Source of the DNA: Bacteroidota bacterium
Lineage (GTDB): Bacteria > Bacteroidota > Bacteroidia > Chitinophagales > Chitinophagaceae
Direction of reading: 5' to 3'
Length of the DNA stretch: 5,426 nucleotides
Assembly: GCA_023390215.1 (NCBI GenBank)
Contig: JAEWDG010000063.1
Coordinates: 1 to 5,426, forward strand
In this document: positions 1 to 5,426 of the stretch, piece after piece
How positions within the stretch are numbered: the stretch's first letter is position 1
Layout of the letters: each line of letters starts with the position of its first letter
The notes under the pieces: generated by a model
Told to the model about the DNA's origin: nothing
Seen by the model: the letters and a program-made list of their open reading frames with translations, nothing else
Databases searched by the model: none
Position numbers and translations under genes: made by a program

Positions 1-1783
1 ATTTTTCTCAGTATTTAATTCTGATGCGATAAAAAATTTTTCCCTTATTAAAGGAGGAATGCCGGCACAATACGGAGGCAGGCTGTCAAGTGTGTTGGAT
101 GTGGCCATGAAAGAAGGAAACAATCAAAAATTTCAAATCGATGCAGGCATAGGTTTGATCGCGTCCAGACTTTCTATCCAGGGCCCGATCAAGAAAAATA
201 AATCGTCATTCATTGTTTCTGCGCGCCGCACCTATATTGACGCGATTACAAAACCATTTGTAAGTAAAAGCAGTCAGTTTTACGGATCAGGTTATTATTT
301 CTATGATCTCAACGCAAAAGCCAACTACGAGTTTTCTCCTAAGAACAGGCTCTATCTTAGCGGTTATTTTGGACGAGATGTTTTCGATTTTGTAAATGGA
401 ACACAAAGTCTCGATATCAAAATTCCCTGGGGAAATGCGACAGCTACACTCAGATGGAATCATATTTTTAGTCAGAAATTATTTGTGAATACAACAGCTG
501 TTTACAACGATTATAACTTTAGTTTTTCCGGAGCGCAGAATAATTTCAAAATTAAACTTGCCTCCGGTATCCGCGACTGGAGCTTAAAGCAGGATTATGA
601 TTATTATCCGTTCGCCCAACATAAAATAAAGTTCGGGTTCCAATACACCTGGCACAAGTTCACGCCTTCTATCGTAAGTGGTAACCAGGATTCTGTACAG
701 TTCAATCCAAAGAACGCGCAATTAAAATTTGCGCATGAAGCCGCAGTTTACATCCAGGATAACTGGGACATCAGCCCCAAACTAAGCATAAATGGGGGAT
801 TGAGACTGAGCTATTTTCAACAGGTTGGCCCTCATAAAATTTATACGCTTGATGATGATGGGAACAGGATTGATAGTATTGTATTTAAATCGGGCCGTAA
901 GGTAAAATCGTACGGGGGTCTGGAACCCCGTGCCACCCTTCGGTATGCGTTAAACGATAATAATTCAATCAAAGCGTCTGTGACAAGAAATCTTCAGTAC
1001 ATTCATCTTGTCAGCAATGCAGGAACTACCTTACCAACAGATATCTGGGTGCCAAGTACATATAGGGTAAAGCAGCAGTTAAGCTGGCTCTATGCCATGG
1101 GTTATTTCAGGAACTTCAGGAATAACATGTTTGAAACCTCTCTGGAACTGTATTATAAATCTATGCGCAACCAGATTGAATACCGGGAAGGATATACGCC
1201 GAGCACGCTGGAGGACACGGAGAATTCATTCACTTTTGGTAAGGGTTGGAGTTATGGCGCGGAAGTTTTCATTAATAAAGTGAAAGGGAAACTAACCGGC
1301 TGGCTTGGCTATACATTGAGTTATACGAACAGAAAATTTCCAGCCCTGAATTTCGGCAACACCTATCCGGCGAAATATGACCGGCGGCATGATCTTTCCC
1401 TTGTAGCTATGTATGAACTGAATAAGAAATGGAAATTCGGGGCCAGTTTTGTGTATGGTTCTGGAAATGCCGCAACACTGCCGCAACGTTTTTATATAAT
1501 CGGTGGGGTACTCTCGCAGGAATACAGCTCAATCAATCAGTATCGGTTGCCTTCCTATCACAGACTGGATATTTCTGCCACGCTAACGCCTAAACGAAAT
1601 GCATTCCGTAAAGTGAAAAGAGAATGGGTATTCAGCATTTACAATGTATACAGCAGGAAGAACCCTTATTTTATTTATTTCGACCAAACCGGAAGTCCTT
1701 ATACAGGAGATCTGAAAATTCAGGCAAAACAGGTTTCAATTTTTCCGATCATTCCTGCCATTACCTACAACCTGAAGTTCTAA
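1..1783 (+). CDS. TonB-dependent outer-membrane receptor, 5'-truncated by window edge
   Basis: The reading frame is open from base 2 with no stop before the TAA at 1781-1783, giving 593 visible residues; the true start is upstream. The ATG at 59 is internal: the codons before it read FFSVFNSDAIKNFSLIKGG and run straight into MPAQYGGRLSSVLDV, the usual end of a Bacteroidota plug domain (visible residues 1-35). The rest is a transmembrane barrel rich in alternating aromatic/polar strands, with GPIKKNKSSF at about 61-70 and a C-terminal strand ending ITYNLKF, the terminal Phe typical of BAM-inserted barrels. Family knowledge: such receptors import a bound ligand across the outer membrane using TonB-ExbBD energy, and full-length members usually start with a signal peptide and a carboxypeptidase-regulatory-like domain, which would be outside the window. 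It is much shorter than SusC proteins. The substrate cannot be read from the sequence. No partner lipoprotein gene follows; the next gene is convergent, 4 bases away. Confidence 0.93.
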   Translation, partial: FFSVFNSDAIKNFSLIKGGMPAQYGGRLSSVLDVAMKEGNNQKFQIDAGIGLIASRLSIQGPIKKNKSSFIVSARRTYIDAITKPFVSKSSQFYGSGYYFYDLNAKANYEFSPKNRLYLSGYFGRDVFDFVNGTQSLDIKIPWGNATATLRWNHIFSQKLFVNTTAVYNDYNFSFSGAQNNFKIKLASGIRDWSLKQDYDYYPFAQHKIKFGFQYTWHKFTPSIVSGNQDSVQFNPKNAQLKFAHEAAVYIQDNWDISPKLSINGGLRLSYFQQVGPHKIYTLDDDGNRIDSIVFKSGRKVKSYGGLEPRATLRYALNDNNSIKASVTRNLQYIHLVSNAGTTLPTDIWVPSTYRVKQQLSWLYAMGYFRNFRNNMFETSLELYYKSMRNQIEYREGYTPSTLEDTENSFTFGKGWSYGAEVFINKVKGKLTGWLGYTLSYTNRKFPALNFGNTYPAKYDRRHDLSLVAMYELNKKWKFGASFVYGSGNAATLPQRFYIIGGVLSQEYSSINQYRLPSYHRLDISATLTPKRNAFRKVKREWVFSIYNVYSRKNPYFIYFDQTGSPYTGDLKIQAKQVSIFPIIPAITYNLKF

Positions 1784-1787
1784 TGTA

Positions 1788-2900
1788 TCACCGGAGTACA
1801 GAAGGACCAAGTTTAAACCGGATCGCTCCGCTTTTTTGCAGATCGGAGGTGATCCTCACTTCATAGCGTTTATTTCCATCCGTTACGATCATCAGGGCAG
1901 TGTTTGGAGGAATCGTGCCAAGGTTCTCGGCATACATGATCAATTGATTCGTTGCATCATCTTCATCATCGTCCACATCAATTTTTAAAGAGATCGGTTT
2001 GTCTGAAAGCCTTTGATGAGAAAGAATCACTTTATTATTAAAAATCAAGGAAATGCTGTCGCCATCAATTTCTCCGTTATCATAAAGATCTACCTGAACC
2101 TTTCTTTGCGAAACCTCGATCGTTCTTAATACAGTTGCATTCCGCTTTTCAAAACCCGGCAATGAGGAAGTTACAGGTTCTGTACCCTGCGTTTCCCGGG
2201 GTTCGATCAGTTGTTCTTTGGCAACTGCATCATTGTGCTTCAGCGAACCCTGAGCGGGAGCTTTAGAAGGTTCAGTTTTTTTTGTAACCGGTTTCTTTAC
2301 GGGTGTATGGGTTGTTTTCGGAGGAGTTGATTTGGCAATATTTCCGCTGATTTTTGGTCTGGAACCCCCGGGTTTGCCTCTTGAAGGGAGGACAGTCTTC
2401 TTTTTAGGCGCAGCTCTTGCAAAGGCGGGTATTCCCTGTTTCAGCGTTCGCCTGCTAAGAAAAGTTACACCGCGGCCGCAATCCCCTTCCTGGCCGGGAG
2501 CAGGTATCCAATTCCCATTTAAGTTTTCTGAGTCCGCGTCTTTCTTATACAGTAATTTATGAACCTGAAAACAGTTCCTTATCCTCGAAGGCACATTGGT
2601 TTTGGTCCGTTGAACCTCCTTCACTTCTACATATCCTTTTTTTTCGTCCACAAATCCTTCCAACGCACAAATCGTATAATAACGGGTACCGCCGTCAGAA
2701 AAATAGGTATAAGAGAAGCCACTAACTTTTTCACCATCCTGGGTCAAATCAATAACATATTCACAGGTATCACCACCCCACCCACTGAAGGAAGTGCTTT
2801 TATCAACAAACTTACCTTTCCATTGCCCGGTAAAATTCTGTGCGGAGACACAGTGGCATAATAGATTAGATAAGATGAGGACAGGTAAAAATGATCTCAT
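1788..2900 (-). CDS. Exported two-domain protein of unknown function (Cys-containing N-domain, K/P linker, acidic C-domain)
   Basis: I do not recognise a named family. The chosen start at 2900 gives 370 residues opening with a clean signal peptide (MRSFLPVLIL, hydrophobic to about 19, likely signal peptidase I site VSA|Q at 20/21). An in-frame ATG at 2951 would put 17 polar residues ahead of it and would overlap the candidate promoter. Mature residues 21-150 form a compact domain starting FTGQWKGKF, reminiscent of small beta-barrel folds, with cysteines at 46, 78, 110 and 141 that could make two disulfides in the periplasm. Residues about 160-225 are a disordered Lys/Pro/Thr-rich linker. Residues about 255-364 form a second domain with VDLYDNGEIDGDSISL (270-285), an acidic run around 308-315 and the segment AENLGTIPPNTALMIV (324-339). 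I recall similar C-terminal domains in other Bacteroidota exported proteins; the Asp/Gly/Glu pattern suggests, without proving, calcium binding. There is no lipobox, transmembrane anchor or catalytic motif. The stop is TGA. It is convergent with the receptor gene and divergent from thrS. Confidence 0.85.
   Translation of the reverse strand: MRSFLPVLILSNLLCHCVSAQNFTGQWKGKFVDKSTSFSGWGGDTCEYVIDLTQDGEKVSGFSYTYFSDGGTRYYTICALEGFVDEKKGYVEVKEVQRTKTNVPSRIRNCFQVHKLLYKKDADSENLNGNWIPAPGQEGDCGRGVTFLSRRTLKQGIPAFARAAPKKKTVLPSRGKPGGSRPKISGNIAKSTPPKTTHTPVKKPVTKKTEPSKAPAQGSLKHNDAVAKEQLIEPRETQGTEPVTSSLPGFEKRNATVLRTIEVSQRKVQVDLYDNGEIDGDSISLIFNNKVILSHQRLSDKPISLKIDVDDDEDDATNQLIMYAENLGTIPPNTALMIVTDGNKRYEVRITSDLQKSGAIRFKLGPSVLR
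1820..1855. other. Stem-loop near the convergent 3' ends, possible transcript end structure
   Basis: GGATCGCTCCG (1820-1830) pairs with CGGAGGTGATCC (1844-1855) over 11 positions with one G-T pair and one bulged base (1849); the loop is 13 bases and includes six T's. It starts 37 bases after the receptor stop codon, inside the last codons of the convergent gene. There is no T-run directly after the stem on either strand, so it is not a textbook intrinsic terminator. A smaller alternative, CGGA-TCGC-TCCG followed by CTTTTTT (1819-1837), could end the plus-strand transcript but has only a 4-bp stem. Confidence 0.25.
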
Positions 2901-2948
2901 GAAACGTAAATTCTTGCTGACGATTGAAAATACTGAATACCGGCCGGC

Positions 2949-2982
2949 CAAAGTTATTCGGGAATAATTTTTCGCACGCCAA
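2949..2982 (-). promoter_or_regulatory. Candidate Bacteroidota-type promoter for the exported unknown protein
   Basis: Read on the minus strand, bases 2956-2949 are TAACTTTG, an exact match to the Bacteroidota -7 consensus TAnnTTTG. A TTG at 2982-2980 lies 23 bases upstream, at the long end of the usual -33 spacing. Transcription would start near 2943-2946 and leave a leader of about 45 bases before the ATG at 2900, with no evident Shine-Dalgarno sequence, which is common in this phylum. The -7 element overlaps the left arm of the dyad at 2950-2971. The call rests on consensus matching only. Confidence 0.4.
2950..2971. promoter_or_regulatory. Imperfect 22-bp palindrome in divergent promoter region, possible operator
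   Basis: Left arm AAAGTTATTC (2950-2959) and right arm GAATAATTTT (2962-2971) are inverted repeats matching at 9 of 10 positions around a GG centre. The dyad overlaps the minus-strand -7 element (2949-2956), and its right arm ends in the T-run at the -33 distance of the thrS candidate promoter. This is the placement expected of a site for a dimeric regulator acting on both genes. It is not inside either chosen coding sequence. No regulator is identified; AT-rich spacers can hold such repeats by chance. Confidence 0.35.
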
Positions 2983-2998
2983 GAGTTCGTTAAATTTG
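2968..2998 (+). promoter_or_regulatory. Candidate Bacteroidota-type promoter for thrS-infC
   Basis: TAAATTTG at 2991-2998 matches the -7 consensus TAnnTTTG exactly. At the -33 distance there is only a T-run (2968-2972), not a clear TTTG, so the upstream half is weak. The start of transcription would be near 3002-3005, giving a leader of about 20 bases before the thrS ATG at 3023. An AAAAGAG stretch (3007-3013) is the only candidate for a ribosome-binding site and is poor. Confidence 0.4.
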
Positions 2999-3022
2999 CA
3001 GGCTGAAAAAGAGCATAACAGA

Positions 3023-4957
3023 ATGATTAAGATTACCTTACCCGATGGCGCTGTACGTGAGTACGAATCCGGGGTTAGTTCGATGGATGTGGCTAAGTCG
3101 ATCAGCGAAGGGTTGGCGAGAAAAGTATTGGCTGCAAATGTGAACGGAGAAGTTTGGGATGCAACGCGGCCTCTGGAGCAGGATGCTTCCGTTAAACTGC
3201 TTACCTGGGAGGATAACGCAGGTAAATCAACTTTCTGGCATTCCAGCGCGCATTTGCTTGCCGAAGCGGTAGAGTCTTTATTTCCGGGCGTGAAATTCTG
3301 GGTTGGTCCTCCGGTGGAAAATGGATTCTATTATGATATGGATCTTGGCGGCAGACATATTACAGAAGAAGATCTGGAAAAGCTGGAAAAGAAAATGTCT
3401 GAATTAAGCAAACAGAACAACAGGTATGAAAGAAAGCCTGTGAGCAAGGCTGATGCTGTAAAATATTTTGAAGAGAAGGGCGACGAATATAAACTTGATC
3501 TCCTGTCAAATTTGAATGATGGCGAAATAACCTTCTATACACAGGGAAATTTTACCGATCTCTGTCGCGGACCACATATCCCTGCAACAGGTGCGATCAA
3601 GGCCATCAAACTTACCAACATTGCCGGTGCCTACTGGAAGGGTGATGAGAAGAACAAACAGCTTACACGCGTGTATGGCATAAGTTTCCCAGCCCAAAAA
3701 GAACTTGACGAATATCTCGCCATGCTTGAAGAGGCGAAGAAAAGAGATCATCGGAAACTGGGAAAAGAGCTGGGTATTTACACAATGGACGATGATGTGG
3801 GGCAGGGACTTCCACTTTGGTTACCTAACGGAACCGTGATTATTGAAGAACTTGAGAAGCTGGCTAAAGAAACAGAACTGGCAGCGGGATATAAGCGGGT
3901 AGTTACGCCACATATTGCTAAAGAAAGTATGTACCTCACCAGCGGGCACCTTCCTTATTATGCAGATAGTATGTTTCCGCCGATGGAACTGGACGGAACC
4001 AGGTATTATCTCAAAGCAATGAACTGTCCGCATCACCATAAAATATTCGCTACCGGGCAGAAAAGTTACAAAGACCTTCCATACCGCCTCGCGGAATATG
4101 GAACCTGTTACCGGTATGAGCAGAGTGGCGAATTATTTGGACTGATGCGTGTACGTTGCCTCCATATGAATGACGCACACATTTATTGCAGCAGGGATCA
4201 GTTCCCGGATGAATTCCGTGCCGTGAATGAAATGTATTTGAAATATTTCAGGATTTTCGGAATTGATAAGTATGTAATGCGGTTATCGCTGCACGATCCT
4301 GAAAAGCTGGGGCAGAAATATATCAATGAGCCTGAACTTTGGCTGGAAACAGAAGAACTGGTACGCAGGGTGCTTATTGAATCGAACATTCCATTTGTGG
4401 AAGTTAAAGGAGAGGGCGCGTTCTATGGCCCCAAGATAGATGTACAGATCTGGAGTACGATTGGCCGCGAATTTACACTTGCCACAAACCAGGTGGATTT
4501 CGCACAGGGACGCAGGTTTGACCTGACTTATACAAATCAGCAGAATGAGCCTGAGACACCCCTGATCATTCATCGTGCTCCCTTGGGTACCCATGAGCGA
4601 TTTATAGGCTTCCTCCTGGAACATTATGCTGGTAAGTTCCCTGCCTGGCTGGCACCTGTGCAGGTGAAGATCCTTCCCATCAGTGATAAATTCCTGGATT
4701 ATGCAAATTCCGTTTTGGAAACACTGAAAAAAGCGGATATTCGTGCAGAGATAGACGATCGCCACGAAAAAATCGGCAAGAAGATCCGGGATACCGAACT
4801 GGCAAAAGTGCCATATATGCTGATCGTGGGAGAAAAAGAGATGTCGGATAACCTGGTTTCAGTGCGCAAGCAGGGTAAAGGAGATCTGGGATCTGTCAGC
4901 CTTGAAGAATTCACTAACCAAACCAAATCAGAAATAACAGAAAGAAGAAGTGATTAG
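3023..4957 (+). CDS. thrS: Threonyl-tRNA synthetase
   Basis: This class II synthetase charges tRNA-Thr with threonine in the cytoplasm using ATP. The ATG at 3023 gives 644 residues, close to the 642 of E. coli, and opens MIKITLPDG, the standard start of the N-terminal TGS domain (1-63). The upstream in-frame ATG at 2924 would add 33 residues with no family counterpart. The editing domain, which removes mischarged serine, has HSSAH (H73, H77) and C181/H185 in DLCRGPH. The catalytic core follows: PLWLPNG near motif 1 (264-270), motif 2 around R364, and motif 3 HRAPLGTHERF with R526. The zinc ligands that read threonine align as C335 (MNCPHHH), H386 (NDAH) and H517. The anticodon-binding domain runs from about 545 (VQVKILPISDK) to about 635. 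All expected catalytic and metal residues are present. The stop is TAG; infC follows 41 bases later, so the two are very likely cotranscribed. E. coli ThrRS represses its own mRNA, but the short leader here shows no obvious equivalent. Confidence 0.98.
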   Translation: MIKITLPDGAVREYESGVSSMDVAKSISEGLARKVLAANVNGEVWDATRPLEQDASVKLLTWEDNAGKSTFWHSSAHLLAEAVESLFPGVKFWVGPPVENGFYYDMDLGGRHITEEDLEKLEKKMSELSKQNNRYERKPVSKADAVKYFEEKGDEYKLDLLSNLNDGEITFYTQGNFTDLCRGPHIPATGAIKAIKLTNIAGAYWKGDEKNKQLTRVYGISFPAQKELDEYLAMLEEAKKRDHRKLGKELGIYTMDDDVGQGLPLWLPNGTVIIEELEKLAKETELAAGYKRVVTPHIAKESMYLTSGHLPYYADSMFPPMELDGTRYYLKAMNCPHHHKIFATGQKSYKDLPYRLAEYGTCYRYEQSGELFGLMRVRCLHMNDAHIYCSRDQFPDEFRAVNEMYLKYFRIFGIDKYVMRLSLHDPEKLGQKYINEPELWLETEELVRRVLIESNIPFVEVKGEGAFYGPKIDVQIWSTIGREFTLATNQVDFAQGRRFDLTYTNQQNEPETPLIIHRAPLGTHERFIGFLLEHYAGKFPAWLAPVQVKILPISDKFLDYANSVLETLKKADIRAEIDDRHEKIGKKIRDTELAKVPYMLIVGEKEMSDNLVSVRKQGKGDLGSVSLEEFTNQTKSEITERRSD

Positions 4958-4969
4958 GTCTTCTTTTTG
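4938..4969 (+). other. Inverted repeat spanning the thrS stop codon, possible intra-operon RNA hairpin
   Basis: CAGAAAGAAGA (4938-4948) can pair with TCTTCTTTTTG (4959-4969) along 11 positions, one of them a G-U wobble, around a 10-base loop that contains the thrS TAG at 4955-4957. The stem is AU-rich, and the T-run is part of the 3' arm rather than following it, so it is at best a weak or partial terminator. It could also be an RNA processing or stability element between thrS and infC. It begins 61 bases and ends 30 bases before the infC start codon. Confidence 0.3.
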
Positions 4970-4998
4970 CAAACCATATTGTAAACTAAAACACGTAA

Positions 4999-5426
4999 AT
5001 GGCATTTTCTCCAAAACCTCCGTTCAGAGGGGGCTTTAATCCAAGGTTCAGAAAAGAACAACAACAGGAACACCGTACCAATCACATGATCAAAGTGCCG
5101 GAAGTGAGGCTCGTTGGCGACAACGTGGAAGTAGGCGTTTACCCCACACCGGAAGCTATGAAAATCGCTCAGTCGCAGCAACTCGACCTGGTGGAAATTT
5201 CTCCCACGGCTGTTCCGCCGGTTTGTAAGATCATCGATTATAATAAATTTCTTTACGACGAAAAGAAGAAGAAGAAGGAGATTAAGGCCAAATCAAAAAG
5301 CAGTGAGGTGAAAGAAATCCGTTTCACACCGAACACGGACGACCACGATTTTGAATTCAAAGTAAAACACGCGGAAAAATTTCTTGCTGAAGGTGACAAA
5401 GTAAAAGCACATGTCCAGTTTAAAGG
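4999..5426 (+). CDS. infC: Translation initiation factor IF-3, 3'-truncated by window edge
   Basis: IF-3 binds the 30S subunit, keeps it apart from 50S and monitors start codon and initiator tRNA choice. The frame is open from the ATG at 4999 to the last base, giving 142 complete codons; about 30-60 C-terminal residues should lie beyond the window. A TAA at 4996-4998 directly precedes the ATG in frame, so this is the most upstream ATG possible. Residues 1-28 are a basic, aromatic and Gln-rich extension ([17 protein letters not shown]). The N-domain runs from about 30 to 86, with [26 protein letters not shown] and [10 protein letters not shown] Lys-rich helical linker spans about 87-100. The C-domain begins [15 protein letters not shown] at about 104 and continues to KVKAHVQFK at the edge. 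It uses ATG rather than the rare AUU start through which E. coli IF-3 autoregulates. There is no clear Shine-Dalgarno sequence; the upstream 20 bases are A-rich. Its place after thrS matches the conserved thrS-infC-rpmI-rplT order. Confidence 0.96.
   Translation, partial: MAFSPKPPFRGGFNPRFRKEQQQEHRTNHMIKVPEVRLVGDNVEVGVYPTPEAMKIAQSQQLDLVEISPTAVPPVCKIIDYNKFLYDEKKKKKEIKAKSKSSEVKEIRFTPNTDDHDFEFKVKHAEKFLAEGDKVKAHVQFK

Noticed and set aside
50..61. AAAGGAGG directly before ATG at 59, looking like a ribosome-binding site and start codon.
   Set aside because: The spacing to the ATG is essentially zero, and the bases encode Lys-Gly-Gly in the continuous plug motif LIKGGMPAQYGG; the frame is open to the window edge, so the gene starts upstream.
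11..1783. Possibility that the receptor is a SusC-type glycan importer with a SusD partner.
   Set aside because: From the plug end to the C-terminus it is far shorter than SusC, lacks SusC-like signatures, and no SusD-like gene follows.
2940..2949. GC-rich palindromic run CCGGCCGGCC in the divergent spacer.
   Set aside because: Short, self-complementary by composition, and with no partner copy or link to a promoter element beyond proximity; not enough to call a site.
2901..2951. 17-residue N-terminal extension of the minus-strand exported protein.
   Set aside because: It would bury the signal peptide behind polar residues and overlap the predicted transcription start; starting at 2900 gives a normal signal peptide.
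2924..3022. 33-residue N-terminal extension of thrS from the upstream in-frame ATG.
   Set aside because: ThrRS starts at the TGS domain (MIKITLPDG), the extension matches no family feature, and it would cover the candidate promoter and dyad.
4283..4765. 160-residue minus-strand open frame inside thrS.
   Set aside because: Lies wholly opposite a certain, highly conserved gene, and its translation shows no domain or signal; it is an antisense shadow.
5261..5281. Run of AAG/GAA codons in infC as a possible slippage repeat.
   Set aside because: It encodes the Lys-rich linker between the two IF-3 domains, which is normal for the family, and the frame continues correctly after it.

Overview
The window looks like chromosomal core sequence from a member of the Bacteroidota, most likely of the Chitinophagaceae/Sphingobacteriia type. 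Four things point that way: a non-SusC TonB-dependent receptor with the phylum's characteristic plug end and terminal barrel strand; a signal peptide ending in VSA|Q; candidate promoters of the phylum's TAnnTTTG type with poor Shine-Dalgarno sequences; and a threonyl-tRNA synthetase and IF-3 whose signatures (CPHHH, HRAPLGTHERF, a basic/aromatic IF-3 N-terminal extension) I associate with this group. The assignment rests on remembered family features, not on a search.

Layout. Bases 1-1783 (+) hold the C-terminal three quarters or so of a TonB-dependent outer-membrane receptor whose start lies upstream of the window. Only 4 bases later, convergent with it, lies the end of a 370-residue exported protein of unknown function (2900 down to 1788, minus strand). 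It has an N-terminal four-cysteine domain, a Lys/Pro-rich linker and a conserved-looking acidic C-terminal domain. A 122-base divergent intergenic region (2901-3022) separates it from thrS (3023-4957, +). It carries a candidate -7 element on each strand and a 22-base imperfect palindrome between and overlapping them. After 41 bases, infC (4999 to beyond the right edge, +) begins. No intergenic stretch exceeds 122 bases, and I saw no RNA genes, mobile elements or CRISPR arrays.

How the parts fit. thrS and infC form the start of the classic translation operon thrS-infC-(rpmI-rplT); the last two genes would lie past the window. The receptor and the unknown exported protein both act in the cell envelope, but they are transcribed towards each other and nothing shows that they cooperate.

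I did not find a convincing new multi-gene system. The items most worth a second look are the unknown two-domain exported protein, the dyad in the divergent promoter region, and an inverted repeat that places the thrS stop codon in its loop just before infC.
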